Positions 34,933 to 43,936 of a stretch of 64,000 bases of DNA are shown one piece after another. The position numbers were made by a program, and so were the translations under genes. The stretch is from assembly GCA_017441605.1 (NCBI GenBank), contig JAFRXD010000067.1, forward strand, positions 1-64,000. The letters are read 5' to 3'. Numbering within the stretch: the stretch's first letter is position 1; every line of letters begins with the position of its first letter. Origin of the DNA: Thermoguttaceae bacterium (GTDB lineage: Bacteria > Planctomycetota > Planctomycetia > Pirellulales > Thermoguttaceae). Below the pieces are notes generated by a model. That model made no database searches. It was given only the letters and a program-made list of their open reading frames with translations, and was not told the DNA's origin.

Positions 34933-37650
34933 TCACTCGGTCGGGGCGTCTTCGGGGAGAACCAGTTCCTCGACCGCTTCGGCGGCGCTCTCGGCGGCGT
35001 TTTGAACCGCGTCGACGGCGCTTTCGGTCGCCTCTTTCGCGGCGTCGGCGGCTTTTTCGGCGGTTTCCTGGACGGCTTCGGCGGCGTCCTCAACTTTCTC
35101 GACCGCCGCGTCCTTCAATTCGCCCGCTTTCTCGACGGCGGCGTCGGTCGCGTCCTTCGCCGCGTCCATCGCGTCCTCGACCTTCTCGACCGCGGCGTCC
35201 TTCAATTCGCCCGTTTTCTCGACGGCGGCGTCGGTCGCGTCTTTCGCCGCGTCGACCGCGTCGTCGATCTTTTCGGCGGCGGCGTCCTTCAATTCGCCGG
35301 CTTTCTCGACGGCGGCGTCGGTCGCGTCTTTCGCCGCGTCGACCGCGTCGTCGATCTTTTCGGCGGCGGCGTCTTTCAATTCGCCCGCCTTCTCGACGGT
35401 CGCGTCGATGGCGTCTCCAATCGCGTCGGTCGCGGACTCGATCGCGTCGCCGACCGATTCGACGGTCGCGTCGGTCGCCTCGTCGACCTTTTCGACGGCG
35501 GCGTCGACCGCTTTGGTCTCGCCGGCGTCAAGTTTGGTCGCGATAACCAAGCCGAGCCCGACGACAAAGAAGAGGAACATCGCGGCGAGCAATTTGCCGA
35601 CGCCCTTTGGAGACCCGCGGAATTCGCGCCAAATGAAGACGCCCCAAATCGCGGACATAAGCGTGGCGCCCTGCCCCAGCCCGTAGGCGACCGCCGGAGA
35701 GGCGACGCCGGAGGCGAGCACGTTGAACGTCATACCGATCGCCCAAATCAGACCGCCGACCCAGCCCCAGAAGTGATCGCCGAATTTGCCCTTCCAATAG
35801 GCGCCCGACTCGACCGGCTCGCCGGTGAACGGGAAGCGCATGAGGATCGGCATAATAACGCAGTTGCTGATCAAAATACCGACGGCGAAGACGACGTTGG
35901 CGGTGTAGGGGGTCAGTTTGTCCTGCTGGAGGGCGTTGCCGTACAGTTGGATATTTCCAAGAGTTAAGTCGTAAATTTCTCCGGGTCGCGGCTCGAGTTT
36001 CGCGAGCGATTTCGCGACGAACAGATAGAAGAGGGACATCAGAACGCCGCAGAGAACCGAGAGGGCGAGCCCTTTGCCGATCGGCTTTTTCGGCGCGTCG
36101 GGATCGGCGTTCGCGGCGTCGCGCTTCTTGTACGACAGCGCGCTGAGAATAATCGCCAGCGCCACGAGCGCCACTCCGACGAACAGGAGAACCGGATTCC
36201 CGGACGAGCCCGGGTCGTTGACGTAGTTCAGCAAAACGCCCAAGACGAGCGCGAGCCCGATCCCGACGGGGAAGGCGACCGCCATACCGGCGATATCGAT
36301 CGCGGAAACGAGCAGAATGTTCGCGATATTGAAAACGACGCCCCCGGCGAACGCCCAAAGGAGCGAGATCTGCCCCGGCGTCGTCGCCATCGCCTGCCCT
36401 AAGTCGTCTTTGAAGACGCGACCGACGTCCCCGTGAGACCCGAGCGTCAGCGCGAAAATTAGCGCGGTCGCGAGCAGACCGAGAACGTAGTCCCAATAGA
36501 ACAGCTCGTAGCGCCAGTTCTTGTTGACGAGTTTCTGAGCGTTCGCCCACGATCCCCAGCAGAGCATCGTGACGACGCAAAAGATAATCGCCGTCGAGTA
36601 ACTACCAATTAAAAACATAACTCTCTCCCAACGGGACGGTTGCGGTGTGAAAAAACGCCGAGGCGCGGCGAGGCGCGCCGGGAGGCGCGATTTGATTTGT
36701 TCGATCTTAAGTTCGCGCCCTTGAAGGAATTCTTCGAGCTCGGCTTTCGTAAAGACGCTCTTGGTGGCGGATCCGTCGCGCACGCAGCTCATGCCCTGGG
36801 CGCTGGCGCGTCGCATCGTTTCGTAGGGATCGCAACCGTCGAGCAGCGCGGCGATGAACCCCGCGTCGAACGCGTCCCCGGACCCCGTGCCCCCGACGAA
36901 TTCGGTTCGGAAAATATCGGCGCGGAACTTGTCGCTTTCGGAGTAGTAAACGGAGCCCTTGTCCCCGCAGGTAATGGCGCAGGTCTTCGCCCCCGCGTCG
37001 ACGAAGAATTTCGCTTGGTCGACCGGATCGTCCAACCCGGTAATGACGCGCCCTTCGTCGTCGTTGGGCATGAAGTAGTCGCAATAGGGCATAAGCGGCT
37101 CGAGAACGGACCAGTAGGGCCTTGTTCCGTAGAGGACGACGTCGAGCATCGTCTTGCCCCCCTTGGCCTGGAACGCCTTGAAGTAGTCGACGGTCTCCTG
37201 GGTCTCGAGCTTCTCCATCATGAGGTATCCGCCGACGTACAAGATCTCCGCCTCGTTCGTCCATTCCTCCGGAATATCGGAGATGGCGAATTTCGCGTTG
37301 GCGCCGGTCGTGCTCACGAAGCGCCGATCCTCCCCTTTGACGTTGATAATCAGGGAGCAGCCCGGGCTCGAGTTCGCCTCGCGGCTCACCCCCGACACGT
37401 CGACCAGCGGGTTCGCCAGGGAGCGCAGAATGTGGTCGCTGAACGCGTCGTCCCCGACCCGGCCGCAGAGCCCGGTCGGCACTTCGAGACGCGCCAAGTT
37501 GATCGAGACGTTCGAGGCGCAACCGCCGAGCGTGAGCTCGACGCGATCGGTTTGAACCAATTCGCCCGGAACGGGGGCGTGGTCGATGGGGGCGCAACCG
37601 ACGTCGGCGAACAGAATACCGGCGGACAAACAGCGCGGCTTAATCTTCAT
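34933..37650 (-). CDS. PfkB-family sugar kinase fused to a GRP-type sugar transporter with LEA-like tail
   Basis: One uninterrupted frame of 905 residues. Residues ~1-305 are a PfkB/ribokinase-type kinase: the LGGCASNVSINLARLE start, CGRVGDDAF, and the anion-hole/base motif GGTGSGDAFDAGF. Residues ~345-706 are a ten-helix sugar:proton symporter of the GRP/RhaT type (SYSTAIIFCVVTMLCWGSWA, LIWAIGMTFNVLASG). Residues ~707-905 are Ala/Lys/Asp/Glu amphipathic repeats of 29 residues, LEA-like. An internal ATG at 36618 with GGGAGAG ahead would make the transporter alone (561 residues), so both products may be made. Uptake coupled to phosphorylation of the same sugar is the likely role. It follows the hemG gene by 32 bp. 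Confidence 0.82.
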   Translation of the reverse strand: MKIKPRCLSAGILFADVGCAPIDHAPVPGELVQTDRVELTLGGCASNVSINLARLEVPTGLCGRVGDDAFSDHILRSLANPLVDVSGVSREANSSPGCSLIINVKGEDRRFVSTTGANAKFAISDIPEEWTNEAEILYVGGYLMMEKLETQETVDYFKAFQAKGGKTMLDVVLYGTRPYWSVLEPLMPYCDYFMPNDDEGRVITGLDDPVDQAKFFVDAGAKTCAITCGDKGSVYYSESDKFRADIFRTEFVGGTGSGDAFDAGFIAALLDGCDPYETMRRASAQGMSCVRDGSATKSVFTKAELEEFLQGRELKIEQIKSRLPARLAAPRRFFTPQPSRWERVMFLIGSYSTAIIFCVVTMLCWGSWANAQKLVNKNWRYELFYWDYVLGLLATALIFALTLGSHGDVGRVFKDDLGQAMATTPGQISLLWAFAGGVVFNIANILLVSAIDIAGMAVAFPVGIGLALVLGVLLNYVNDPGSSGNPVLLFVGVALVALAIILSALSYKKRDAANADPDAPKKPIGKGLALSVLCGVLMSLFYLFVAKSLAKLEPRPGEIYDLTLGNIQLYGNALQQDKLTPYTANVVFAVGILISNCVIMPILMRFPFTGEPVESGAYWKGKFGDHFWGWVGGLIWAIGMTFNVLASGVASPAVAYGLGQGATLMSAIWGVFIWREFRGSPKGVGKLLAAMFLFFVVGLGLVIATKLDAGETKAVDAAVEKVDEATDATVESVGDAIESATDAIGDAIDATVEKAGELKDAAAEKIDDAVDAAKDATDAAVEKAGELKDAAAEKIDDAVDAAKDATDAAVEKTGELKDAAVEKVEDAMDAAKDATDAAVEKAGELKDAAVEKVEDAAEAVQETAEKAADAAKEATESAVDAVQNAAESAAEAVEELVLPEDAPTE
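35098..35400 (-). repeat. 87-bp tandem coding repeat (29-residue LEA-like unit)
   Basis: About four copies of an 87 bp unit encoding a segment that begins AVEKAGELKDAA and ends DAAKDATDA lie in the tail of the kinase-transporter gene. Adjacent copies differ by only a few bases. Confidence 0.8.
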
Positions 37651-37682
37651 AATGGAATCCTTTTAAGTCTAAAAACAACGCG

Positions 37683-39125
37683 TTAACTTTTTCTCAAATT
37701 CGCCAAAACCTTGTCGGCGGCGTCGTAGCCGCTCTTGACGCAGGCGGGCAACCCGACCCCGTCGAGCGCCGAGCCCGCCAGGGCGAGGGTCGGGGTCGAC
37801 TCCAGCGCGCGGTCCAAGCGCTCGCGCCACGCGAGCCGGCCCAAGTAGTACTGCGGCATCGCGCTCGGAAATCGCGCGACGTCGGTAAAAATCGGGGCCC
37901 CGGCGACGTCTAGCAAGACGGCGATCTCGTCCGAAACCCGTCGAACCAGCTCCTCCTCGGGCAAATCGAGCATTTCCGGGGCCCTCGCGCCCCCGACGAA
38001 GACGCGCAAAAGGGTCGTTCCCTCCGGGGCGCGATTCGGGTACTTGTAGTTGCTAAAACTCCCGGCGACGACGCCGTTCCCCTCGGAGGTCGGAACGACG
38101 AATCCCATCCCTTGCATCGGGCGGCGGACTTGCTCGTTCTTGTAGGCGAGGTGGACGATCGCGACCCCGGTTCGCTCCGTTTGGCCGTACAAATCCGCGA
38201 CCTCCGGGGCCGACTCGCGCAACGCCGCCGACGCGGAGGCGGGATCGCTCGCCAAGACGACCCCGTCGAACCGCTCCGCTTTTCCGGCTTCGTCGACGAC
38301 CCGCCACGCGTCCCCGTCGCGCTCGACGCGCGATACCCCGCGCCCTAGGAAAACGCGCTCGCGACCGATTCGATCCGCGAGCCGCTCCGGAAGCGCTTGG
38401 AGCCCGCAACGGAGCGTTACGAAAAACGAGTACCGCGCGCCGCTCTCCTCCTCGCGTTTGATTCGGCGCGACTTTTTCGCCGACTTGACCATCGACCAAA
38501 TAATCGAGCGGTCTTTTTCCTCCATCTCGGCGAAGCGCGGAAGGGTCGCTTTGAGGCTCAATTTCGCCGCGTCGCCGCCGTAAATGCCCCCGACGAGCGG
38601 CTCGATAATTCGATCGAACGCCTCTTTTCCGAGCCGCCGAATCGCGAACCCCGCGAGCGACTCGTCCTCGTCGCTCCGTCGGCGCGGCAGGAGAAGCTCC
38701 AGCCCGCACCGCGCTTTGCCCCAGGGCGTCAAAAGAGGCGTGACGAGCATCGGGTAAAATTTCGTCGGCGCCATCGTCATGAACCCGTCCGGAAGCGGGT
38801 AGAGCCGTCGATTCCGAACCACGAACGTCCGGCGATAGCGCGCGCTCGTCGACTGCAACTCCTCTTGGAATCCGAGCTCTTTGCACAAATCGAGCCCCCA
38901 GGGGACGGTCGTGAAGAAATTGTCGACGCTCAATTCGCACAAAAATCGGTCGACGATTCGCGTCCCGATCACGCCTCCGACGCGCTCGTTTTTCTCGAAA
39001 ATCGCGACGTCGACCTCCGGCGCCTTCTTCCGAATCCGCCAAGCGGTCGCGAGCCCCGATATCCCGGCGCCGACGACCGCGATCCGAGGTCGGTTATCCG
39101 CTTGTTTCGATTCTTGTTCCGGCAT
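37683..39125 (-). CDS. hemG: Protoporphyrinogen/coproporphyrinogen oxidase (FAD, HemG/HemY type)
   Basis: The protein has 480 residues from the ATG at 39125; the frame runs much further upstream but that part is antisense to the next gene. The FAD-binding N-terminus is RIAVVGAGISGLATAWRI, followed by IFEKNERVGGVIGTR. Later motifs are LVGGIYGGDAAKLSL, GLQALPERLADRIG and a C-terminal LALAGSALDGVGLPACVKSGYDAA, all typical of the HemY-type oxidase. It oxidises protoporphyrinogen IX or coproporphyrinogen III in haem synthesis; the two cannot be told apart by eye. In this window haem is needed for the dihaem proteins. It uses oxygen in known cases, which is notable for a likely anaerobe. Confidence 0.9.
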   Translation of the reverse strand: MPEQESKQADNRPRIAVVGAGISGLATAWRIRKKAPEVDVAIFEKNERVGGVIGTRIVDRFLCELSVDNFFTTVPWGLDLCKELGFQEELQSTSARYRRTFVVRNRRLYPLPDGFMTMAPTKFYPMLVTPLLTPWGKARCGLELLLPRRRSDEDESLAGFAIRRLGKEAFDRIIEPLVGGIYGGDAAKLSLKATLPRFAEMEEKDRSIIWSMVKSAKKSRRIKREEESGARYSFFVTLRCGLQALPERLADRIGRERVFLGRGVSRVERDGDAWRVVDEAGKAERFDGVVLASDPASASAALRESAPEVADLYGQTERTGVAIVHLAYKNEQVRRPMQGMGFVVPTSEGNGVVAGSFSNYKYPNRAPEGTTLLRVFVGGARAPEMLDLPEEELVRRVSDEIAVLLDVAGAPIFTDVARFPSAMPQYYLGRLAWRERLDRALESTPTLALAGSALDGVGLPACVKSGYDAADKVLANLRKS

Positions 39126-39237
39126 AATGCGCGCGCTCTCCGTTCGTCGCGACCCCGCGCCGCGACTCGACGCAATTATACACTTTTCAAATTCGGCGTC
39201 AAAAAATCGCAAAATTTTATTCGATTTCTCAAAATCG

Positions 39238-39266
39238 TTGACGCGCGTTTTTCCAAGCGCTAAAAT
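39238..39266 (+). promoter_or_regulatory. Promoter of the NPCBM-HzsA-related gene
   Basis: TTGACG, 17 bp, TAAAAT, about 88 bp before the ATG at 39354. It lies in the divergent gap with hemG. Confidence 0.7.
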
Positions 39267-39353
39267 GAGTCGCGTTCGAGTCGAGGTCGAGCGAATCGTC
39301 GCTCTTTCGACTCGGTGAACGCGACGCCGACCCATTAGGAGACGCCCTCGAAT

Positions 39354-42300
39354 ATGAAGACATTGCGATTGCCCGCGCTCGCGACCCTCGCGCTCGCCGT
39401 CCTTTCCTCGGCGGCGGCGCTCGCCGACGCGCCCAAAATGAAACCCGTTTCTCCCCCTCCCTTCGCCCCGAAGGCGATCGTCTGGCTCGACGATCTCGAG
39501 CTGCCCCTCGCGACCTGCGGATACGGGGAGACCCGCAAAGGTCGAACGACCGACGGCCACGATCTGGTCGTCAACGGAACGCGTTTTTCGCGCGGGGTGG
39601 GTTGGCACGCCCCCGCCGCGATGACGATCCAGCTCCCGACGACGGGAACGATTCGCTTCCGAGGTCAATTCGGAATCGCCGACGAAACGAACGGTCAAGG
39701 GCATATGCGCTTTCGCGCGTTCGTCGACGGAAAAGAGCTTTGGAACAGCGACTACGTCGTCGGAAACCAAGCGAGCGTTCCCTGCGACGTCTCCTTTGAG
39801 GGCGAGACGTTCGTTCTTTACGCCGACGCGGGGCCGGAAGGGTACGGGCACGACCACGCGGTAATCGGCGAGGCGCGCTTCGAGCTCGACGCGAGCGCCG
39901 CGCCCAACGCGCGCTCCCTGAAAATTGTTCGCCCGCTCTTCCTCGACGACGAGGGGAACGCGATTCGCGCCTCCGAGAGCGACGACCCGGACGCCTACGA
40001 GATCCACAAAGAGTTCGCGTCTCTGAGACAGCAGCTCAAAGAGGGTATGCGCGAGAAAGTCGCCGCGACCGCGCGCGACGAGCAAGCGACCCTCCTCCCG
40101 ACCGACAAAGACCCGCTCGATATCGTCGTTCGTCGCGTCTCGACCCTTCTCGAGGTTCTCCAAGAGTCTCGGGACGACGACGCGCTCGCCGCCGACGCCG
40201 AGGCGTGGGCGAAATTCCTCGAAAAGTACGAGGCGTCGAACGCCGAGTACGGGGACGGCGAGTCGCGCGAGACGATTCTGAAGCGGCTCGCGCTCTTTGA
40301 AGAGGCGTATAAACTGCGCCGCTCGATCGCGTTCAAAAATCCGCTTCTCGAAGCGTTCGACGATTTGGTCTTTATCAAGCGCCATTACTGCCCCGAGTCG
40401 GAGCGCCAGGGCAATCACATGGTCGACCAATTCTTCGGATTTCACGCGCGCCCGGGCGGGGGGCTCTTCGTTCTGAAAAACGCGTTCTCCGACAAGCCGG
40501 AGCTCGTTAATATCCTCGAAAACTCGGTCGTCGGAAACGGTCGCCTCAAAGGAACGAAACTCGACTCGACCTGGGGCTACCTCGCGCCGCACTTAACTTA
40601 CGACGGCAAGCAGATCTACTTCGCCGCCGCCGATACGAAAACCCCGCGCCACGTTTACGAGTGGACGACCGAAAACGCCTACCACATCTTCCGCGTCAAC
40701 GTCGACGGTTCCGACTTAACCCAACTCACCGACGGTCCTTGGGACGATATCGATCCGTGCCTCCTCCCGAACGGACGGGTCGTCTTCGTCTCCGAGCGCC
40801 GCGGAGGCTACGGTCGCTGCCACGCGCGCCCCTGCCCCAGCTACACCCTGCACTCGATGAACGCCGACGGAAGCGATATCGTCCCCCTCAGCGTTCACGA
40901 GACGAACGAGTGGGCCCCGACCGTCGACAAGAACGGGATGATCGTCTACACGCGCTGGGACTACGTCGATCGCGGGTTCAACCAAGCGCACCATCCTTGG
41001 ATCACTTTCCCCGACGGTCGCGACGCGCGCGCGATTCAAGGGAACTACTCCGAGGACCAAACCTCGCGCCCGCACTTCGAGACCTCCCTTAAGCAAGTCC
41101 CCGACTCCAATCTGTTCGTCGGCACGGCGAGCGGGCACCACACCCAAAACTTCGGCTCGATCATTTTGCTCGACCCGATGGTTCAAGACGACGACGTCGG
41201 GGACGACCCGATGGCGCCGATCCGCCGCGTTACCCCCGACCAGCTCTTCCCCGAGGCGGAGATCGGAACCCACGGTCCTCCCCACAATTACGGGCAGCCC
41301 TACCCGTTGAGCGAGGACTTCTTCCTCGTCGTTTACGACGCGTTCAGCGGCTCCGGCAAGGGAGAGGACAATAACTACAGCGTCTATCTCCTCGACTCCT
41401 TTGGAAATAAGGTTCTCGTCTATCGCGACGAGAAGATCTCGTGCCAGCATCCGATCCCGCTCATGGCGCGCCCAGTCCCCCCGGCGATTCCAAACCAAAC
41501 GCTCGTCGGGCTTACCGAAGCGGAGCGCGCGGCGAAGAACGTCCCCGAGGAGCTTCCGAAGACCGCGACCGTCGGGGTCGTCGACGTCTATAAAACGACC
41601 AGACCCTTCCCGGAAGGAACCAAAATTAAAGAGTTGCGCATTGTGCAAGTCCTTCCCAAAACGACCGTGAACGCGAACATGCCGTGGATCGGCTACGCCG
41701 GAGAAAACGGCGCGCGCAAGGTCTTGGGCACGGTTCCGGTCGAGGAGGACGGTTCCGCGCGGTTCGAGGCGCCGGTCGACGTCCCGTTCTACATGCAGGC
41801 GCTCGACGAAAACGGAGTCGCCGTTCAGACCATGCGCAGCGCGACTTACGTCCACCCCGGCGAGACCCTGACGTGCCTCGGCTGCCACGAGGGGCGCTTT
41901 AATACGAACCAAAACGTCGACTCGGTAACCCCGACCGCGTTCACTCGCGCCCCGTCGAAAATCGAGCCCGACGTCAAGGGTTCCAACCCGTTCAATTACC
42001 CGACCTTGGTGCAGACGATCCTCGACAAACATTGCGTCGAGTGCCACGACCAAGGCGCCAAAGAGGGCAAGACCTTCGAGCTCGGGCGCGGTCCGGAAGA
42101 TCAATACTTCCTGACCTCCTATATGAACTTGCGACCCTACGTCTACGTCGCGGGCAACGGCAACGCCATGCCCGGACCTCCGATCACCGACCAGCCCCAT
42201 CACGGCGGCGCGTGGAACTCCTTCACTCCCGCCAAGACAATGCCGGGGCAATTCGGCGCCAATCGCTCGCCTTTGTGGAAGCTCTTGAGCGACGGGCATT

Positions 42301-42440
42301 ACGACGTTCAACTCTCCCCCGAGGAAAAGCGATCGCTCGCCCTCTGGATGGACAATAACTGCGACTTCTTCGGCGCTTACGAAATGGACTCCCTCCAAGC
42401 GCAGCGCCATGGCGAAGTCGTCGTTCCGACCCTAGAATAA
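39354..42440 (+). CDS. HzsA-related exported dihaem protein with N-terminal NPCBM domain
   Basis: The protein has 1028 residues. A signal peptide (ALATLALAVLSSAAALADA) is followed at ~35-185 by an NPCBM/NEW2-type carbohydrate-binding domain (GTRFSRGVGWHAPAAMTIQL, DGKELWNSDYV). The remainder is the same architecture as the protein at 27099, with long identical stretches such as GYGRCHARPCPSYTLHSMN and haem motifs CLGCH at ~841-845 and CVECH at ~894-898. It is therefore a paralog of that gene with an added glycan-binding module. The function is unknown; a surface redox protein acting on or near polysaccharide is inference. It has an AGGAGA ribosome site. The SMP-30-like gene follows after 36 bp. 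Confidence 0.82.
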   Translation: MKTLRLPALATLALAVLSSAAALADAPKMKPVSPPPFAPKAIVWLDDLELPLATCGYGETRKGRTTDGHDLVVNGTRFSRGVGWHAPAAMTIQLPTTGTIRFRGQFGIADETNGQGHMRFRAFVDGKELWNSDYVVGNQASVPCDVSFEGETFVLYADAGPEGYGHDHAVIGEARFELDASAAPNARSLKIVRPLFLDDEGNAIRASESDDPDAYEIHKEFASLRQQLKEGMREKVAATARDEQATLLPTDKDPLDIVVRRVSTLLEVLQESRDDDALAADAEAWAKFLEKYEASNAEYGDGESRETILKRLALFEEAYKLRRSIAFKNPLLEAFDDLVFIKRHYCPESERQGNHMVDQFFGFHARPGGGLFVLKNAFSDKPELVNILENSVVGNGRLKGTKLDSTWGYLAPHLTYDGKQIYFAAADTKTPRHVYEWTTENAYHIFRVNVDGSDLTQLTDGPWDDIDPCLLPNGRVVFVSERRGGYGRCHARPCPSYTLHSMNADGSDIVPLSVHETNEWAPTVDKNGMIVYTRWDYVDRGFNQAHHPWITFPDGRDARAIQGNYSEDQTSRPHFETSLKQVPDSNLFVGTASGHHTQNFGSIILLDPMVQDDDVGDDPMAPIRRVTPDQLFPEAEIGTHGPPHNYGQPYPLSEDFFLVVYDAFSGSGKGEDNNYSVYLLDSFGNKVLVYRDEKISCQHPIPLMARPVPPAIPNQTLVGLTEAERAAKNVPEELPKTATVGVVDVYKTTRPFPEGTKIKELRIVQVLPKTTVNANMPWIGYAGENGARKVLGTVPVEEDGSARFEAPVDVPFYMQALDENGVAVQTMRSATYVHPGETLTCLGCHEGRFNTNQNVDSVTPTAFTRAPSKIEPDVKGSNPFNYPTLVQTILDKHCVECHDQGAKEGKTFELGRGPEDQYFLTSYMNLRPYVYVAGNGNAMPGPPITDQPHHGGAWNSFTPAKTMPGQFGANRSPLWKLLSDGHYDVQLSPEEKRSLALWMDNNCDFFGAYEMDSLQAQRHGEVVVPTLE

Positions 42441-42476
42441 TTCGACCCAACACCTTAATACAGCGAAAGGAATTCA

Positions 42477-43841
42477 ATGAAAAAGATTTCCGCGATTCTC
42501 GCCGCGATCCTCGCGACGTCCGTCGTCGCGACCTCGCTCGCCCAAGACGCTCCTCGCGAGCGCGGCGATCGTCCCCGGCGCCAAGCCGGAGACCGTCCCG
42601 CTTTCGAGCGCCCCAACCTCAAGCCGACCCTCTTCGCCAATCTCGGCGACGGCTGCTACACTCCCGACGGAATGACCGTAAGCGACGCGACCGGCGAGCT
42701 TTACCTGAACGTTCCGAACTTCGGGCGCATGGACGACAAGATGGTCAAAGCCGACTCCGCTCAAGGCGGCTACCTCTACAAAGTCGACGCCGAGGGCAAA
42801 GCGACCAAGGTCTTGGAATACCCCGTCTTGGAGCGCACCGGTCAAGCCGGTCCCATGGGGCTGGACTTCGGTCCCGACGGCAATTTGTACGTCTGCGACA
42901 ACCAATACTTCCACAATAAAGACTACTGCTCCCGCATTTTGCGCGTCGTCTTTAAAGACGGTCAGCCGACCGGCGAAGTCCAGGTCGTAATCGAGGGCGT
43001 CAAGTTGGCGAACGGCATGGCTTGGTATAAAGACATGCTCTTCTACACCGACTCCTGCTTCGACGTCGACTCCGACGAGGCGAACGGGATTATCGGCTCC
43101 GGCGGCGTCTTTATGTTCAAACTCGACGAGCTCGCGAAAGCCGGAACCGACGGCGCCGCTCCGATTTCGATCAAGGCGGGTCCCGACGAGCCCCACTGCG
43201 TCGCCTACGTTAAAGTGACGAAGCTCGGGCGCGGCGACAACACCGGTCCCGACGGGATTTGCGTCGATAAGAACGGTAACGTCTGGTTCGGCTGCTTCGG
43301 TAACGGCTGTATGTACTGCCTGCGCCCGAACGACGCCGGAGAGTACAAGCAAGAGAACGTCGAGCAAGTCTTCGACGCGGCGAATCAACGCGTTTGGGAG
43401 CGCGGTCCTTACGCCGGCGTCAAACTCGAGTGCTGCGACGGTATCTTCTACGACGCCAACCTTGATTGCGTATATATCGACGACTCCGTCAACAACGCCG
43501 TTTGGTTCTTCAAGCCGGTCGACAAGGGACAACCGATTCGTCCGATGATCCTCTGGATCAACGACGACAACGACGGCTCCGAAGGGCTCCTCGACCAACC
43601 GTGCGAGGCGGTCGTTTTCGCCGGCAAACTCTTGCTCGTCAACTTCGACTGGCCCTTCCCGGGCATGAGAAACCAAGCGGTCGATCCCCCGGGGACGATC
43701 TCCGGTATCGACTACGCCGAAGTCGAGAAAATGGTTAAGTTCGTCGATTCCTTCCGAGGTCGCGGTCCGCGCGGCGACCGCCCGCAAGGAGATCGCCCGA
43801 GAGGTCCCAGAGGCGACCGTCCCCAGGGCGACCAACGTTGA
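42477..43841 (+). CDS. Exported SMP-30/gluconolactonase-like beta-propeller protein
   Basis: The protein has 454 residues. Residues 1-22 are a signal peptide (AAILATSVVATSLAQ). An Arg/Asp/Pro-rich stretch (~25-45) precedes a six-bladed propeller with NVPNFGRMDD, GPMGLDFGPDGNLYVCDNQ, GDNTGPDGICVDKNGNVWFG and ECCDGIFYDANLDCVYIDDSV. The tail is a repeated Arg/Gly/Asp/Pro/Gln run (GDRPQGDRPRGPRGDRPQ). SMP-30-type propellers are metal-dependent lactonases, but the metal residues cannot be assigned by eye. Ten or more cysteines suggest disulphides in an extracytoplasmic protein. It is co-transcribed with the NPCBM-HzsA-related gene and ends before a terminator. Confidence 0.75.
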   Translation: MKKISAILAAILATSVVATSLAQDAPRERGDRPRRQAGDRPAFERPNLKPTLFANLGDGCYTPDGMTVSDATGELYLNVPNFGRMDDKMVKADSAQGGYLYKVDAEGKATKVLEYPVLERTGQAGPMGLDFGPDGNLYVCDNQYFHNKDYCSRILRVVFKDGQPTGEVQVVIEGVKLANGMAWYKDMLFYTDSCFDVDSDEANGIIGSGGVFMFKLDELAKAGTDGAAPISIKAGPDEPHCVAYVKVTKLGRGDNTGPDGICVDKNGNVWFGCFGNGCMYCLRPNDAGEYKQENVEQVFDAANQRVWERGPYAGVKLECCDGIFYDANLDCVYIDDSVNNAVWFFKPVDKGQPIRPMILWINDDNDGSEGLLDQPCEAVVFAGKLLLVNFDWPFPGMRNQAVDPPGTISGIDYAEVEKMVKFVDSFRGRGPRGDRPQGDRPRGPRGDRPQGDQR

Positions 43842-43879
43842 CAATCGCGACAAATCGTTGACTTAGAATCGTTATAGAG

Positions 43880-43913
43880 CGTCCCCGAGCCTCGCGCCCG
43901 GGGGCGTTTTTTT
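43880..43913 (+). terminator. Terminator after the SMP-30-like gene
   Basis: CGTCCCCG (43880-43887) pairs, with one G-U pair, to CGGGGGCG (43899-43906), followed by seven T. Confidence 0.8.
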
Positions 43914-43936
43914 CGCCGCGCGCCTAGAGCGCGCCG

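Noticed and set aside
35098..35400. Possible CRISPR-like array of 87-bp units
   Set aside because: The units are contiguous and in frame, with no spacer; they encode the LEA-like tail of the transporter fusion.
40716..42410. 564-residue open frame antisense to the NPCBM-HzsA-related gene
   Set aside because: A shadow of the sense gene, which has a signal peptide, haem motifs and a paralog. The antisense frame has none of these.
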